DNA of 36,229 nt from Paracoccaceae bacterium (GCA_026707935.1 JAPOVX010000119.1:1-36229); one strand, 5' to 3'; shown: positions 1-9,692, counted from the first letter of the stretch. The notes: a model not told the origin generated them from the letters alone. Program-made: numbers and translations.

Positions 1-55
1 CCGGGAGGGCGGCAAGACCGTCGGCGCCGGAGTGGTCTCGAGGATCATCGAGTAA
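1..55 (+). CDS. tuf: Elongation factor Tu, C-terminal end (partial)
   Basis: Only the last 17 codons are in the window. They read [17 protein letters not shown] and end at TAA 53-55. This matches the conserved end of the third beta-barrel domain of EF-Tu, the GTPase that carries aminoacyl-tRNA to the ribosome. The position directly before rpsJ is the usual place for tuf in proteobacteria. The gene is cut by the window edge, not truncated. Confidence 0.9.
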   Translation, partial: REGGKTVGAGVVSRIIE

Positions 56-63
56 GGACGGAA

Positions 64-88
64 TCCCCGCAGACGGGACTTCCGGGGA
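64..88 (+). other. Weak hairpin in the tuf-rpsJ gap
   Basis: TCCCCG (64-69) and CGGGGA (83-88) can form a six-pair stem with a 13-base loop. There is no T-run after it, so it does not look like a strong intrinsic terminator. It may be an RNA processing or attenuation element between tuf and the S10 genes, or chance pairing in GC-rich DNA. Confidence 0.25.
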
Positions 89-113
89 ACCAGGGACAGG
101 ACGAGGCAGGTCA

Positions 114-422
114 ATGCAGAGCCAGAACATCCGTATCAGGTTGAGGGCTTTCGATTATCGGGTTCTCGACGTGTCGACCCGGGAAATCGTCAATACGGCC
201 AAGCGGACCGGCGCCCGGGTGCGGGGGCCGATCCCGCTGCCGAACAAGATCGAGAAATTCACTGTTTTGCGGGGGCCGCACGTCGACAAGAAATCCCGCG
301 AACAGTTCGAGATCAGAACCCACAAGCGTCTGCTCGACATTGTCGATCCGACGCCTCAGACGGTGGACGCGCTGATGAAGCTCGACCTGGCGGCCGGGGT
401 CGATGTCGAGATCAAGCTCTAG
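114..422 (+). CDS. rpsJ: 30S ribosomal protein S10 (NusE)
   Basis: This 102-residue protein has the normal S10 length. It contains the GPIPLPNK segment and the [17 protein letters not shown] segment of the long loop that reaches into the 30S head. S10 also acts as NusE, binding NusB in antitermination complexes. It opens the ribosomal protein run, 58 bases after tuf, and rplC follows after 12 bases. A second ATG is not close, so the start at 114 is clear. Confidence 0.97.
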   Translation: MQSQNIRIRLRAFDYRVLDVSTREIVNTAKRTGARVRGPIPLPNKIEKFTVLRGPHVDKKSREQFEIRTHKRLLDIVDPTPQTVDALMKLDLAAGVDVEIKL

Positions 423-434
423 GGGGACGGGGAA

Positions 435-1196
435 ATGCGTTCCGGGATCATTGCACGCAAGCTGGGTATGACCAGGCTGTTCATGGGGGATGGGAAGCAG
501 ATACCCGTGACGGTCCTGCAGCTGGACAACCTCCAGGTCGTGGCCCAGCGTACGAATGAGAAGGACGGCTACACGGCGGTTCAGCTCGGAGCCGGGATTG
601 CCCGGCCGCGCCGGGTGTCGAAGGCCATGCGCGGGCATTTTGCCGTCGCCAATGCCGCGCCCAGGCGCAAGCTCGCCGAGTTTCGCGTGTCGGAAGAAAA
701 CCTGATCGAGGTCGGCGAGGAAATCACTGCCGACCATTTTCTGGAAGGCCAGAAGGTAGATGTCGCCGGGACGTCGATCGGAAAGGGTTTTGCCGGAGCG
801 ATGAAGCGCCACAATTTCGGTGGCCTTCGGGCGTCGCACGGCGTTTCCGTGTCGCATCGCTCGCTTGGCTCGACCGGGCAGTGCCAGGAGCCGGGCAAGG
901 TCTTCAAGGGAAAGAAGATGGCTGGCCACATGGGGGCCGTGCGGGTGACGACCCAGAACCTCGAGGTCGTCCGCACGGATTCCGAACGGGGACTGATCAT
1001 GGTCAAGGGGGCCGTCCCGGGCGCACGAGGCGGATGGGTGACCGTGCAGGATGCCGCAAAGGCACGGTTGCCCGAGGGATTGCCCTTGCCGGCTGCAGTG
1101 CGGCGGCAGCCGGAGCCTGAAGCCGAACGCGAAGCTGAACTGGAGGCCGCGGTTGGCGACGGTGCCTCTGATGCGGACGGAGGAGAGGAACGGTGA
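435..1196 (+). CDS. rplC: 50S ribosomal protein L3
   Basis: L3 is an early-assembling 23S rRNA-binding protein near the peptidyl transferase centre. The signature [18 protein letters not shown] lies at residues 134-151 and [13 protein letters not shown] follows at 155-167. Gln151 aligns with the glutamine methylated by PrmB in E. coli. The protein has 253 residues against about 210 in E. coli. The excess is mostly a tail from about residue 225 that is rich in Glu, Asp and Ala. The TGA stop overlaps the GTG start of rplD by four bases, so translational coupling is likely. Confidence 0.96.
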   Translation: MRSGIIARKLGMTRLFMGDGKQIPVTVLQLDNLQVVAQRTNEKDGYTAVQLGAGIARPRRVSKAMRGHFAVANAAPRRKLAEFRVSEENLIEVGEEITADHFLEGQKVDVAGTSIGKGFAGAMKRHNFGGLRASHGVSVSHRSLGSTGQCQEPGKVFKGKKMAGHMGAVRVTTQNLEVVRTDSERGLIMVKGAVPGARGGWVTVQDAAKARLPEGLPLPAAVRRQPEPEAEREAELEAAVGDGASDADGGEER

Positions 1197-1813
1197 AAGT
1201 CGATGTGATTACATTGGCGGCCGAGGGCGACGGCTCGGTTGATCTTCCCGAGTCGATTTTCGGGCTCGAGCCCCGTGCCGATATCCTGCATCGGGTGGTC
1301 CGCTACCAGCTGGCCGGGCGGCAGCAGGGTTCGCACAGTACCAGGACCCGATCGATGACGAATTACTCGAGGCAGAAGATCTACCGGCAGAAGGGAACCG
1401 GGAGGGCCCGGCACGGTGACCGAAATGCCCCGATCTTCCGCAAGGGCGGCGTCTACAAGGGACCGACCCCGCGAAGTCACGCCCACAAGCTGAACCGGAA
1501 GTTCCGCAAGCTGGGCCTCCGTCACGCGTTGTCCGCCAAGTTCCTTGCCGGGGAGACGGTCATTCTGGATCATGCGCGGCTGGATTCGCCGAAAACGCGT
1601 GACCTGGCGCGGGCGGTCGACCGGTTGGGCTGGCAGCGTGCGCTCGTCGTTGACGGCGCAAGCGTCGATCCGAACTTTGCTCTTGCCGCCCGCAATCTCG
1701 CCGGGATCGATGTCCTGCCCGGTATCGGCGCGAACGTCTACGACATCCTGCGCAGCAAGACTCTCGTGATCACGCGCGCCGGTCTCGACGCCCTGGTGGA
1801 GAGGCTCGCATGA
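1193..1813 (+). CDS. rplD: 50S ribosomal protein L4
   Basis: L4 lines the peptide exit tunnel and in E. coli also represses its own operon. The 206-residue protein has the basic extended loop at about residues 62-100 ([19 protein letters not shown] and onward), which is the tunnel-tip region. The GTG start at 1193 overlaps the rplC stop, and it is the only start that gives a normal N-terminus. The 3' end overlaps the rplW start in an ATGA. Whether L4 autoregulation operates here cannot be told, because no E. coli-like S10 leader is visible. Confidence 0.96.
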   Translation: MKVDVITLAAEGDGSVDLPESIFGLEPRADILHRVVRYQLAGRQQGSHSTRTRSMTNYSRQKIYRQKGTGRARHGDRNAPIFRKGGVYKGPTPRSHAHKLNRKFRKLGLRHALSAKFLAGETVILDHARLDSPKTRDLARAVDRLGWQRALVVDGASVDPNFALAARNLAGIDVLPGIGANVYDILRSKTLVITRAGLDALVERLA

Positions 1814-2106
1814 CAGACACGACCCGATATTTCGACGTCATTCGCAGGCCGGTCATCACTGAAAAGTCGAACCGCGTCATCGGGGACAACGCGTATGTGT
1901 TCGAGGTGGAGATGAGCGCCGACAAGGCGTTGATCCGGCAGGCGATCGAATCGGTGTTCAAGGTCAAGGTCACGGCAGTGAATACCGTCATCACGAGGGG
2001 CAAGACGACGCGGCATCGCGGGCGCGCGGGCCGGAGACGCGACGTGAAGAAAGCCTACGTGACGCTCCGGGCGGGTGACGAGATCGATGTGAACACGGGC
2101 CTCTGA
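1810..2106 (+). CDS. rplW: 50S ribosomal protein L23
   Basis: This 98-residue protein carries the L23 core: VITEKSNR near the N-terminus, a helix ending [10 protein letters not shown], and the basic segment [18 protein letters not shown]23 sits at the tunnel exit and docks trigger factor, SRP and SecYEG. Its ATG overlaps the rplD stop by four bases. A 64-base gap follows before rplB, one of the wider gaps in the run, and it contains a hairpin. Confidence 0.96.
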   Translation: MTDTTRYFDVIRRPVITEKSNRVIGDNAYVFEVEMSADKALIRQAIESVFKVKVTAVNTVITRGKTTRHRGRAGRRRDVKKAYVTLRAGDEIDVNTGL

Positions 2107-2114
2107 CAGTCCGG

Positions 2115-2128
2115 GCCCGTTCCCGGGC
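2115..2128 (+). other. Hairpin between rplW and rplB
   Basis: GCCCG (2115-2119) and CGGGC (2124-2128) pair around a TTCC loop. CAGTCC just upstream (from 2107) can also pair with GGACTG further on (about 2149-2154), which would enclose it in a larger stem. No T-run follows. It could be a processing or translation-control structure; the function is not established. Confidence 0.3.
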
Positions 2129-2170
2129 TCGGCCCTGTCGGACGAAAGGGACTGCAGGAAGACTGCTGAT

Positions 2171-3010
2171 ATGGCACTGAAAACATACAATCCGACGACG
2201 CCGGGCCGGCGCGGACTCATTCTGGTCGATCGATCCGCGCTGTGGAAAGGCAGGCCTGTCAAGACCCTGACCACGGGTCTTGCATCCCGAGGCGGGCGTA
2301 ACAACGCCGGCCGCATAACCATGCGCCGCAGGGGCGGCGGGGCAAAGCGCCGCTACAGGATCGTGGATTTCAAACGTTCCAGGATGGATGTCCCGGCCGA
2401 GGTCGTGCGCATCGAGTATGATCCGAACCGGACTGCGTTCATTGCCCTCATTCGATACGAGGACGGGGAGTTGTCGTATATTCTGGCGCCCCAGCGCCTT
2501 GCTGTCGGAGACACGGTCGTGTCCTCTGCAAAGGCGGACATCAGGCCGGGCAACGCGATGCCGTTCACCGGTCTGCCAATCGGAACGATCGTTCACAACA
2601 TCGAACTCAAGGCGGGCAAGGGCGGTCAACTCGCCCGAGCGGCCGGCACCTACGGGCAATACATCGGCCGGGACGGCGGCTACGCGCAGATCCGCCTGTC
2701 ATCCGGGGAATTGCGGCTGGTACGGCAGGAGTGCATGGCCACGGTTGGCGCGGTATCGAATCCGGACAACGGTAACCAGAATCTCGGCAAGGCGGGGCGG
2801 AACCGTCACCGCGGGATTCGACCTTCCGTCCGCGGCGTTGTAATGAACCCGGTCGATCACCCGCATGGCGGCGGCGAAGGGAGGTCGTCGGGCGGCCGGC
2901 ATCCGGTGACACCCTGGGGCAAGCCGACCAAGGGGGCACGCACCAGGTCGAACAGGAAGACCGACAGGTACATCATCCGCTCGCGCCATGCGCGGAAGAA
3001 GGGACGCTAG
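2171..3010 (+). CDS. rplB: 50S ribosomal protein L2
   Basis: L2 is needed for subunit joining and peptidyl transferase activity. The 279-residue protein has normal length. [20 protein letters not shown] starts at residue 226, and His230 corresponds to the essential His229 of E. coli. The N-terminal [11 protein letters not shown] and the basic C-terminal [15 protein letters not shown] are also typical. The rpsS start follows two bases after the stop. Confidence 0.97.
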   Translation: MALKTYNPTTPGRRGLILVDRSALWKGRPVKTLTTGLASRGGRNNAGRITMRRRGGGAKRRYRIVDFKRSRMDVPAEVVRIEYDPNRTAFIALIRYEDGELSYILAPQRLAVGDTVVSSAKADIRPGNAMPFTGLPIGTIVHNIELKAGKGGQLARAAGTYGQYIGRDGGYAQIRLSSGELRLVRQECMATVGAVSNPDNGNQNLGKAGRNRHRGIRPSVRGVVMNPVDHPHGGGEGRSSGGRHPVTPWGKPTKGARTRSNRKTDRYIIRSRHARKKGR

Positions 3011-3012
3011 TC

Positions 3013-3291
3013 ATGCCACGTTCAGTCTGGAAAGGCCCGTTCGTCGATTCGCACGTCTTGCGCAAGGCGGAACGTTCGCGGGAATCAGGGCGAAAGGAAG
3101 TCATCAAGATCTGGTCACGGCGTTCAACGATCCTGCCCCAGTTCGTCGGATTGACATTCGGCGTCTACAACGGGCGGAAACACATTCCGGTGCTGGTCAC
3201 GGAGGACATGATCGGCCAGAAATTCGGGGAATTTTCCCCGACTCGGACCTATTACGGCCATGCGGCCGACAAGAAGGCGAGGCGGCGGTAG
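3013..3291 (+). CDS. rpsS: 30S ribosomal protein S19
   Basis: The 92-residue protein starts [15 protein letters not shown], the classic S19 N-terminus, and contains [16 protein letters not shown] and [20 protein letters not shown]19 binds the 3' major domain of 16S rRNA in the 30S head and contacts S13 and the A-site tRNA. It is packed tightly between rplB and rplV with 2-3 base gaps, so it is surely co-transcribed with them. Confidence 0.97.
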   Translation: MPRSVWKGPFVDSHVLRKAERSRESGRKEVIKIWSRRSTILPQFVGLTFGVYNGRKHIPVLVTEDMIGQKFGEFSPTRTYYGHAADKKARRR

Positions 3292-3294
3292 GCG

Positions 3295-3708
3295 ATGGGC
3301 AAAGGCAAGACATTCCGGTACGTCTCGGACAACGAGGCTGTCGCGGTAACCCGCATGCTCAGGACGAGCCCGCAAAAGCTCAACCTGTTGGCGCGCCAGA
3401 TTCGAAACAGGCCCGTGAATGACGCTGTCAACGAGCTTCTTTTTTCGAAGAAGCGGATCGCGAACGAAGTGTGGAAGACGCTGATGTCGGCCGTGGCGAA
3501 TGCGGAGAACAACCACGCCCTCGATGTCGACCAACTGGTCGTGTCCGAGGCCTGGGTCGGCAAGAACCTGACGATGAGGCGGGGCCGCCCCAGGGCGCGG
3601 GGCCGCTACGGTCCGATCAGGAAACCGTTTTCGCAGCTGACGATCAAGGTGCGCGAAGCCGATTTCGATCCGCCGGAGGAAGATGAAGACGAGAGGGAAA
3701 TGGCCTGA
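3295..3708 (+). CDS. rplV: 50S ribosomal protein L22 with acidic tail
   Basis: L22 has a globular domain and a beta-hairpin that reaches into the exit tunnel. The core is recognisable from [17 protein letters not shown] and from the hairpin segment [18 protein letters not shown]. At 137 residues it is longer than the usual 110 or so. The extra residues form an acidic tail, [14 protein letters not shown]. Its TGA overlaps the ATG of rpsC by one base (TGATG). Confidence 0.96.
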   Translation: MGKGKTFRYVSDNEAVAVTRMLRTSPQKLNLLARQIRNRPVNDAVNELLFSKKRIANEVWKTLMSAVANAENNHALDVDQLVVSEAWVGKNLTMRRGRPRARGRYGPIRKPFSQLTIKVREADFDPPEEDEDEREMA

Positions 3709-4412
3709 TGGGACAGAAGATCAATGCCGTCGGCCTCCGTTTGCAGGTCAACCGGACGTGGGACAGCCGCTGGTACGCGAGCAGCCGCGAGTATGGTGAC
3801 CTGCTTCTCGAAGACCTGCGGATTCGTGCGTACGTCAAGAAGCAGTGCGCACCTGCAGGGATTTCCAGCGTGATCATCGAGCGGCCCCACAAGAAGTGCA
3901 GGGTGACGATTCACACGGCGCGACCGGGCATGATCATCGGCAAGAAGGGCAGCGACATCGAGAAACTGCGCCGGAAGCTGACCGAACTCACCAACTCCGA
4001 ACTGCACGTGAATATCGTCGAGGTCCGGAAGCCGGAAATGGATGCGCAACTCGTCGCCGAATCGGTGGCACAGCAGCTCGAGAGGCGCGTTTCCTTCCGC
4101 AGGGCGATGAAGCGGGCAGTCCAGTCATCGATGAGGATCGGGGCACTGGGAATCAGGATCAATTGTGCCGGCCGCCTCGGCGGCGTTGAGATCGCCCGAA
4201 CGGAATGGTATCGGGAGGGCCGCGTTCCGCTGCACACGCTGCGCGCGGATATCGACTATGCCCGGGCGGAAGCGATGACGGCCTACGGTGTCATCGGCGT
4301 CAAGGTCTGGATTTTCAAGGGCGAAATCATGGAACATGATCCGCAGGCGCATGACCGGCGAATCCAGGAGTTTCAGGACAGGGGGCCGATGCGGCCTCCG
4401 CATCGCGGTTGA
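3708..4412 (+). CDS. rpsC: 30S ribosomal protein S3
   Basis: S3 is part of the mRNA entry site and its helicase activity. The 234-residue protein has an N-terminal type II KH domain with the GKKG loop at residues 78-81 ([17 protein letters not shown]). The S3 C-terminal domain follows, including [18 protein letters not shown] and [11 protein letters not shown]. The C-terminal 25 residues are variable in the family and are rich in Arg, His and Pro here. The start is fixed by the one-base overlap with rplV. Confidence 0.97.
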   Translation: MGQKINAVGLRLQVNRTWDSRWYASSREYGDLLLEDLRIRAYVKKQCAPAGISSVIIERPHKKCRVTIHTARPGMIIGKKGSDIEKLRRKLTELTNSELHVNIVEVRKPEMDAQLVAESVAQQLERRVSFRRAMKRAVQSSMRIGALGIRINCAGRLGGVEIARTEWYREGRVPLHTLRADIDYARAEAMTAYGVIGVKVWIFKGEIMEHDPQAHDRRIQEFQDRGPMRPPHRG

Positions 4413-4433
4413 TCGCGGCCCGGGAGAGTTACG

Positions 4434-4847
4434 ATGCTGGCACCGAAGCGCACGAAATTCAGAAAACAGCACAAGGGCCGAATCCACGGCAATGCCAAGG
4501 GAGGGACCGCGCTCAACTTCGGTTCATGGGGACTGAAGGCCGTACAGCCGGAGCGGATCACCGCGCGCCAGATCGAGGCAGCCCGGCGCGCGATGACGCG
4601 GCAGATGAAACGCCAGGGTCGTGTCTGGGTTCGGATCTTTCCTGACGTTCCGGTGTCGAAAAAACCGACCGAAGTCAGGATGGGAAAAGGCAAGGGTGCG
4701 GTGGAGTACTGGGCGGCCCGGGTCAAACCGGGTCGTATCATGTTTGAGATTGACGGCGTGTCCGAGCCGGTGGCAAGGGAGGCGCTTCGGCTCGCTGCCA
4801 TGAAACTTCCGGTCAAGTCGCGCGTGGTGCAGCGCGAAGACTGGTAG
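4434..4847 (+). CDS. rplP: 50S ribosomal protein L16
   Basis: L16 organises the A-site tRNA elbow region of the 50S subunit. The 137-residue length is normal. Family segments are [16 protein letters not shown] at the N-terminus, [20 protein letters not shown], and [20 protein letters not shown]. The C-terminal half includes [11 protein letters not shown]. It lies 21 bases after rpsC and 32 bases before rpmC, the standard order. Confidence 0.97.
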   Translation: MLAPKRTKFRKQHKGRIHGNAKGGTALNFGSWGLKAVQPERITARQIEAARRAMTRQMKRQGRVWVRIFPDVPVSKKPTEVRMGKGKGAVEYWAARVKPGRIMFEIDGVSEPVAREALRLAAMKLPVKSRVVQREDW

Positions 4848-4879
4848 CGGCGACGGCACACAGGGCAGGAAAGACGGTG

Positions 4880-5077
4880 ATGGATGCGTCCGAACTCAGA
4901 ACGATGAAACCGGACCAGCTTCGTGAACAGTTGGTCCAGTTGAAGAAAGAAGCGTTCAACCTGCGGTTTCAGCGGGCGACCGGGCAGCTGGAAAGTCCGG
5001 CGCGCATGCGCTCCGTCCGCCGGGATGTGGCGCGGGTCAAGACCGTCCTGAACGAAATGTCCGGGTCGGAGAAGTAG
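4880..5077 (+). CDS. rpmC: 50S ribosomal protein L29
   Basis: L29 is a small two-helix protein near the tunnel exit that neighbours L23. The 65-residue product contains [20 protein letters not shown] and a second helix ending in [12 protein letters not shown], both typical. A GTG at 4877 directly precedes the ATG at 4880. The AGGA at 4867-4870 could serve either, and I chose the ATG because it gives the usual short N-terminus. Confidence 0.94.
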   Translation: MDASELRTMKPDQLREQLVQLKKEAFNLRFQRATGQLESPARMRSVRRDVARVKTVLNEMSGSEK

Positions 5078-5087
5078 GAGAATTCGA

Positions 5088-5324
5088 ATGCCGAGGCGCG
5101 TACTTCAGGGCAGGGTTGTCAGCGATCGGTCTCGCCTGACGGTGACGGTATCGGTCGAACGGAGATTTACCCATCCGGTACTGAAAAAGACGGTTCGCAA
5201 GACGAAGAAGTACCATGCCCATGATGCAGGAGGCCAATGCCGGGTAGGCGACGTTGTCCGGATCCGCGAATGCGCGCCGATTTCGAAGACAAAATGCTGG
5301 GAGGTCGTGGCGGATCCGGCCTAG
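5088..5324 (+). CDS. rpsQ: 30S ribosomal protein S17
   Basis: S17 is a primary 16S rRNA binder with an OB fold. The 78-residue protein begins [13 protein letters not shown] and contains [27 protein letters not shown] and the end of the barrel, [19 protein letters not shown]. These are the standard S17 landmarks. The 66-base gap to rplN contains two hairpins. Confidence 0.96.
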   Translation: MPRRVLQGRVVSDRSRLTVTVSVERRFTHPVLKKTVRKTKKYHAHDAGGQCRVGDVVRIRECAPISKTKCWEVVADPA

Positions 5325-5341
5325 ACCGGGTCGCACCTTCC

Positions 5342-5373
5342 GGTTTCGGCGAAACCATGGGGCACGAGCCCAT
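5342..5373 (+). other. Tandem hairpins between rpsQ and rplN
   Basis: GGTTTC (5342-5347) pairs with GAAACC (5351-5356) around a three-base loop. Immediately after, ATGGGGC (5357-5363) pairs with GCCCAT (5368-5373), with one bulged G. The structure ends 17 bases before the rplN start. In E. coli the boundary of the S10 and spc operons lies at this same place, so it may be a processing or partial termination site. There is no T-run. Confidence 0.35.
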
Positions 5374-5390
5374 AGGTCGGGAGAAACCGA

Positions 5391-5759
5391 ATGATCCAGA
5401 TGCAGACAGATCTGGATGTAGCTGACAATTCCGGTGCCCGCCGGGTGCGCTGCATCAAGGTGCTCGGCGGGTCAAGGCGGAAATACGCCTCTGTCGGTGA
5501 CATCATCGTGGTTTCGGTCAAGGAAGCCATTCCGCGAGGCCGCGTTCGCAAGGGGGACATTCACCGGGCCGTCGTTGTTCGGACTTCAAAGGAGGTGCGT
5601 CGCGACGATGGCAGTGCGATCCGGTTCGACCGGAATGCCGCGGTTATCCTCGGAAAGGACAATGAGCCGGTTGGAACGCGAATTTTCGGGCCCGTGGTCC
5701 GCGAATTGCGGTCGAAGCGATTCATGAAAATCATTTCGCTTGCGCCGGAGGTTCTCTGA
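5391..5759 (+). CDS. rplN: 50S ribosomal protein L14
   Basis: L14 lies at the subunit interface and forms intersubunit bridges with 16S rRNA. The protein has exactly 122 residues, as is usual. It contains [20 protein letters not shown] near the start, then the basic [13 protein letters not shown], and ends with the FGPVVRELR segment. It is the first spc-type gene. rplX starts one base after its stop. Confidence 0.97.
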   Translation: MIQMQTDLDVADNSGARRVRCIKVLGGSRRKYASVGDIIVVSVKEAIPRGRVRKGDIHRAVVVRTSKEVRRDDGSAIRFDRNAAVILGKDNEPVGTRIFGPVVRELRSKRFMKIISLAPEVL

Positions 5760-5760
5760 C

Positions 5761-6075
5761 ATGGCTGCGAAACTGAAAAGAGGCGACCGGGTCATCGTCC
5801 TGTCGGGCAACGACAAGGGCCGGCAGGGGGTGATCAGCTCGATCGACCGCAAGACCGGCCGGGCGATCGTTGAAGGTGTCAATGTCCGGGTTCGGCACAG
5901 AAAGCCTGACCAGGGCAATCCCGGGGGGCGGGTGGCAGTAACGGCGCCGATCCAGTTGAGCAATCTGGCCTACATTGATCCGAAAACCGGCGAGGCAACG
6001 CGGGTCGGGTTCCGTTTTGAAGACGGAAGGAAGGTCCGGTTTGCCAAGAAATCGGGGGAGGCGATCGATGGCTGA
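5761..6075 (+). CDS. rplX: 50S ribosomal protein L24
   Basis: L24 initiates 50S assembly. The start at ATG 5761 gives a 104-residue protein with the KOW motif [20 protein letters not shown] at residues 6-25. A longer reading frame begins at 5740 inside rplN, but it adds residues unlike L24, so I rejected it. The last eight bases overlap the start of rplE. Confidence 0.96.
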   Translation: MAAKLKRGDRVIVLSGNDKGRQGVISSIDRKTGRAIVEGVNVRVRHRKPDQGNPGGRVAVTAPIQLSNLAYIDPKTGEATRVGFRFEDGRKVRFAKKSGEAIDG

Positions 6076-6619
6076 CTACGAGCCTCGCCTGAAGAGACAT
6101 TATCGCGAGACCGTTTGCCGGGATCTCAAGGAGGAATTCGGCTATCGGAACGACATGCAGGTTCCGAAGCTCGAGAAGGTCGTGCTCAACATGGGTGTCG
6201 GGGAAGCTGTCAAGGAGTCGCGGAAGATCAAGTCGGCCGTCGAGGAAATGGCGGTCATCGCCGGCCAGCAGCCCGTAATCATGAGAGCCCGGAAATCGGT
6301 TGCGAGCTTTAGGGTTCGCGAAGGCATGACTGTCGGCGTCAAGGTTACCCTTCGCGGGAACAGGATGTACGAGTTCCTTGACCGACTGGTTACGGTCGCC
6401 CTGCCGCGTGTTCGCGACTTCCGCGGACTTTCGTCCTCGAGTTTTGACGGCCGGGGAAATTTCAACATGGGGCTGAAGGAGCATATCGTCTTCCCTGAGG
6501 TCGACTACGACAAGGTCGAGGATATTCGGGGCATGGATATCGCGGTATGCACGACCGCCGGGACCGACGCCGAAGCCCTGAGCCTGCTCAGGCGTTTCAA
6601 CATGCCGTTCGTCTCGTGA
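6068..6619 (+). CDS. rplE: 50S ribosomal protein L5
   Basis: L5 binds 5S rRNA and contacts the P-site tRNA and the 30S head. Starting at ATG 6068 gives a 183-residue protein, close to the usual length of about 180. It opens with [11 protein letters not shown] and contains [15 protein letters not shown], then [20 protein letters not shown] and [20 protein letters not shown]. The frame stays open upstream to 5975, but that part lies within rplX and has no L5 character. Confidence 0.96.
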   Translation: MADYEPRLKRHYRETVCRDLKEEFGYRNDMQVPKLEKVVLNMGVGEAVKESRKIKSAVEEMAVIAGQQPVIMRARKSVASFRVREGMTVGVKVTLRGNRMYEFLDRLVTVALPRVRDFRGLSSSSFDGRGNFNMGLKEHIVFPEVDYDKVEDIRGMDIAVCTTAGTDAEALSLLRRFNMPFVS

Positions 6620-6652
6620 CGAAAGGCTGAACGAGAACCAAGGAGAGACTGG

Positions 6653-6958
6653 ATGGCCAAGGCCGCAATGGTACAGCGGGAACTGAAACGGCAAAGGCTG
6701 CACGAGCGCTATCGCGCGCGCCGCGAGGCGCTGAAAAACGTGGCCAACGACCGCAGCCTGCCGATGGAGGAGCGATTCAAGGCGCGGCTGAAGCTGGCCA
6801 AGCTTCCCCGCAACTCCGCCAAGTCGCGGCTCCACAACCGTTGTCAGGTGACTGGACGGCCCAAGTCCTATTACCGTAAGTTGAAGATTTCCAGGATCGC
6901 GCTCCGGGAACTTGCCGGCGAGGGGCAGATCCCGGGCATGGTCAAGTCGAGCTGGTAG
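6653..6958 (+). CDS. rpsN: 30S ribosomal protein S14, zinc-free type
   Basis: S14 belongs to the 30S head and is among the late-assembling proteins. The 101-residue protein is the long form without a zinc ribbon: the two CxxC pairs of the short form are absent. [20 protein letters not shown] and the C-terminal FREL-like region [20 protein letters not shown] identify it. The zinc-free form is usual in proteobacteria. Confidence 0.96.
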   Translation: MAKAAMVQRELKRQRLHERYRARREALKNVANDRSLPMEERFKARLKLAKLPRNSAKSRLHNRCQVTGRPKSYYRKLKISRIALRELAGEGQIPGMVKSSW

Positions 6959-6971
6959 GGAGTGATCAGGC

Positions 6972-7370
6972 ATGCCGGTGAACGATCCTGTTGGTGACAT
7001 GCTCACGCGAATTCGAAACGCGCAGTCGCGGGGACGGTCCTCGGTCCACAGCCCGGCGTCTAAACTCCGGGGTTGGGTCCTGGATGTCCTCAAGGACGAG
7101 GGATTCATCCGTGATTACGAACTCGTAACTGGTGAAGACGGTCGTCATCACCTTGAGATTGCGCTGAAATATCACGACGGCACCCCGGTAATACGGGAGT
7201 TGCGGCGGGTGTCCAGGCCTGGGCGCAGGGTATATTCCGGAGCGGGTGACCTGCCGTTGGTGCGGCAGGGACTTGGAATTGCCATCGTCTCGACATCGAA
7301 GGGCGTGATGTCGGACATGAAGGCCCGGTCGGCAAATGTCGGCGGAGAAATCATCTGTACGGTGTTCTGA
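6972..7370 (+). CDS. rpsH: 30S ribosomal protein S8
   Basis: S8 is a primary 16S rRNA binder, and in E. coli it represses the spc operon by binding mRNA at rplE. The 132-residue protein starts [19 protein letters not shown] and contains ISRPGRR-like [11 protein letters not shown]. It ends in the family's [20 protein letters not shown] region. I saw no clear S8-binding helix near rplE by eye, so autoregulation remains a family expectation only. Confidence 0.96.
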   Translation: MPVNDPVGDMLTRIRNAQSRGRSSVHSPASKLRGWVLDVLKDEGFIRDYELVTGEDGRHHLEIALKYHDGTPVIRELRRVSRPGRRVYSGAGDLPLVRQGLGIAIVSTSKGVMSDMKARSANVGGEIICTVF

Positions 7371-7381
7371 GGAGAGGCGGC

Positions 7382-7915
7382 ATGTCGCGAATCGGCAAGA
7401 AGGCGGTTGAACTTCCGGACGGCGTGACGGCGGCGGTCACCGGGCGGACCATCGAGGTCCAGGGGCCCAGGGGTGTTCGGTCGTTTACGGCGACCGACGA
7501 TGTCGCGATGGCGGTGGACGGCAACGTGGTCAGGGTCACGCCACGCGGGTCGTCGAAGCGCGCCCGGCAGCAATGGGGCATGACCCGGTCGCAGGTCGCA
7601 AATCTGGTGACCGGCGTGACCTCGGGCTTCCGCAAGGAACTCAACATATCGGGGGTTGGCTTTCGAGCGCGGCTGCAGGGCGAGGAACTGGTACTCTCGC
7701 TCGGGTATTCGAGCGACATTCGCGTCAAGGCGCCGCAAGGCGTGACGATTTCGGTTCCCCGACAGACATCGGTTGTCATCGAGGGAATCGATCAACAGTT
7801 GGTGGGACAGGTTGCGGCCGACATCCGGGCGTGGCGGAAACCCGAACCCTACAAGGGCAAGGGGATCAGCTATTCCGGCGAACGGATCTTCCGGAAGGAA
7901 GGTAAGAAGAAGTGA
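7382..7915 (+). CDS. rplF: 50S ribosomal protein L6
   Basis: L6 is built from two similar RNA-binding domains and lies near the sarcin-ricin loop. The 177-residue protein has the usual length. It begins [15 protein letters not shown] and contains [19 protein letters not shown] at the domain junction. The C-terminal signature is [17 protein letters not shown]. The start lies 11 bases after rpsH. Confidence 0.97.
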   Translation: MSRIGKKAVELPDGVTAAVTGRTIEVQGPRGVRSFTATDDVAMAVDGNVVRVTPRGSSKRARQQWGMTRSQVANLVTGVTSGFRKELNISGVGFRARLQGEELVLSLGYSSDIRVKAPQGVTISVPRQTSVVIEGIDQQLVGQVAADIRAWRKPEPYKGKGISYSGERIFRKEGKKK

Positions 7916-7967
7916 TCGCGGCCTGAACGGGCAGCGACGCAATTTGGACAACCGGGGAGCCGGAACA

Positions 7968-8327
7968 ATGGCAAGAACCAGGCGAGAACAGTTCATCAAG
8001 CGACGCACCCGCGTTCGCAACAAGCTGCGCAGGACTGCCAATGGCCGGCTGCGGTTGTGCGTACACCGGTCATCGAAAAACATTTCGGTACAGGTCATTG
8101 ATGACGCGAGGGGAGTTACGCTCGCCGCGGCATCCAGTCTTGAGCGGGAACTCGGACATGTCGGCAAGAACAACCGCGATGCAGCGGCAAGGATCGGTTC
8201 CGTGATCGCGGAACGGGCGAAAGCGGCCGGGGTTGGAGAATGTTACTTCGACCGCGGCGGGTTTCTTTATCATGGCAAGATCAAGGCTCTCGCGGATGCG
8301 GCCCGCGAAGGCGGGCTGAAATTCTAG
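7968..8327 (+). CDS. rplR: 50S ribosomal protein L18
   Basis: L18 binds 5S rRNA together with L5. Starting at ATG 7968 yields 119 residues. The basic N-terminus [19 protein letters not shown] is followed by [15 protein letters not shown] and the C-terminal [19 protein letters not shown], all typical. An in-frame opening runs back to 7773 inside rplF but lacks L18 features, so I excluded it. Confidence 0.96.
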   Translation: MARTRREQFIKRRTRVRNKLRRTANGRLRLCVHRSSKNISVQVIDDARGVTLAAASSLERELGHVGKNNRDAAARIGSVIAERAKAAGVGECYFDRGGFLYHGKIKALADAAREGGLKF

Positions 8328-8343
8328 GTCTGGGGGACAGGTG

Positions 8344-8889
8344 ATGGCACGGGATATCAAGCGGCCACGCGACCGGGACGATGCGCCTGAGTTCGCGGAC
8401 CGGCTGGTCGCGATCAACAGGGTGTCCAAGACGGTCAAGGGGGGCAAACGATTCGGTTTTGCCGCGCTGGTCGTGGTTGGCGACCAGAAAGGACGGGTCG
8501 GGTTCGGCAAGGGGAAGGCCAGGGAGGTGTCCGAGGCCATCCGCAAGGCGACCGAACAGGCCAGGCACCGGATGATCCGGGTTCCCCTGCGCGAAGCACG
8601 TACGGTGCACCACGATATCGAGGGACGTCACGGTGCCGGGAAGGTCGTGATCAGGACCGCTGCACAGGGAACCGGGATTATCGCCGGCGGCCCCATGCGT
8701 GCGGTGTTCGAAATGCTTGGCGTGCAGGACGTGGTCGCCAAGTCGCTCGGATCCCCGAATCCGTACAACATGATCCGGGCGACATTCGATGGCCTGCAGC
8801 GACAGTGCAGCCCGCGCATGGTGGCGGCCCGCAGGGGCAAGAAAGCCGCTGAAATCCAGGCCCAGGCCAAAGTGACGGTGGAGGCGTAA
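8344..8889 (+). CDS. rpsE: 30S ribosomal protein S5
   Basis: S5 lies at the mRNA entry channel and affects decoding accuracy. The 181-residue protein has the double-stranded RNA-binding-like N-terminal domain ([20 protein letters not shown], then [13 protein letters not shown]). The C-terminal domain has [20 protein letters not shown] and [20 protein letters not shown] at 8341 directly precedes the ATG at 8344 and either could be used. Confidence 0.96.
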   Translation: MARDIKRPRDRDDAPEFADRLVAINRVSKTVKGGKRFGFAALVVVGDQKGRVGFGKGKAREVSEAIRKATEQARHRMIRVPLREARTVHHDIEGRHGAGKVVIRTAAQGTGIIAGGPMRAVFEMLGVQDVVAKSLGSPNPYNMIRATFDGLQRQCSPRMVAARRGKKAAEIQAQAKVTVEA

Positions 8890-8894
8890 GGACG

Positions 8895-9104
8895 ATGGCG
8901 GGAACGATCGTGATCCGGCAGATCGGATCTCCCATACGGCGGCCTGCCACGCAACGGCAAACGCTGATCGGCCTGGGATTGAACCGGTTGCACCGCGTGC
9001 GTGAACTCGAGGATACGCCATCGGTTCGCGGCATGATCAGGAGTATTCCGCATCTGGTGGAGATTGTTGAAATTCGTGAGGGTCCGGGCAAGGAACCTCG
9101 TTGA
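8895..9104 (+). CDS. rpmD: 50S ribosomal protein L30
   Basis: This small protein has 69 residues and the L30 pattern: an initial strand [11 protein letters not shown], then [20 protein letters not shown], and a final strand VEIVEIRE. E. coli L30 has 58 residues; the excess here is a short tail. It starts five bases after rpsE. The 93-base gap to rplO contains a strong hairpin. Confidence 0.94.
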   Translation: MAGTIVIRQIGSPIRRPATQRQTLIGLGLNRLHRVRELEDTPSVRGMIRSIPHLVEIVEIREGPGKEPR

Positions 9105-9110
9105 TGTCGC

Positions 9111-9129
9111 CGGCCCGGATCGCGGGCCG
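9111..9129 (+). other. Strong hairpin between rpmD and rplO
   Basis: CGGCCCG (9111-9117) and CGGGCCG (9123-9129) form a perfect seven-pair GC stem with a five-base loop. It is followed by ATAAAAGG, not a T-run, so full intrinsic termination is unlikely. A processing site or partial terminator that adjusts secY expression is possible. Confidence 0.4.
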
Positions 9130-9197
9130 ATAAAAGGTGTCAGAGCCGGAACCGGAACTGGTACCAGGGCCAGGACCAGTGAACAGGGGAGTCGGTC

Positions 9198-9692
9198 GTG
9201 AAACTCAATGAACTCCGTGACAATCCGGGGGCAACCAAGCCACGGAAACGGGTCGGTCGGGGTCCGGGTTCCGGAACCGGCAAGACGGCTGGTCGCGGCA
9301 TGAATGGTCAGAAGTCGCGTTCGGGGACATCGCTCGCGGGTTTTGAAGGCGGGCAAATGCCGCTATACCAGCGGCTGCCGAAACGGGGATTCCGGAATTT
9401 CGGCAAGAAACGGCACGCGGTGGTGAACCTGGGTGTCCTTCAGGGCTTCATCGACGCCGGCAAGATCGATGCGAAAAAGCCGATCACCGAAAAGACGCTT
9501 CTCGAGAGCGGGCTGGTCAGGCGGATTCGGGATGGTGTCCGTGTTTTGGGCAAGGGCGAACTGACGAGCAGTGTCGATCTCGTGGTCAGCGGCGCCTCCA
9601 GGCGGGCGACCGAGATGGTGGAGGCGGCCAAGGGATCGCTGACGCTGGTGTCGGCAGAGACTGCCGATCCGGACGTACAGGCGAGCGAATAG
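9198..9692 (+). CDS. rplO: 50S ribosomal protein L15
   Basis: L15 is a late-binding 50S protein. The product has 164 residues and begins [12 protein letters not shown] from a GTG start. It has the glycine-rich [20 protein letters not shown] and [20 protein letters not shown], which are diagnostic. The C-terminal domain contains [11 protein letters not shown]. The tail after about residue 145 is longer than in E. coli L15 (144 residues). Confidence 0.96.
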   Translation: MKLNELRDNPGATKPRKRVGRGPGSGTGKTAGRGMNGQKSRSGTSLAGFEGGQMPLYQRLPKRGFRNFGKKRHAVVNLGVLQGFIDAGKIDAKKPITEKTLLESGLVRRIRDGVRVLGKGELTSSVDLVVSGASRRATEMVEAAKGSLTLVSAETADPDVQASE

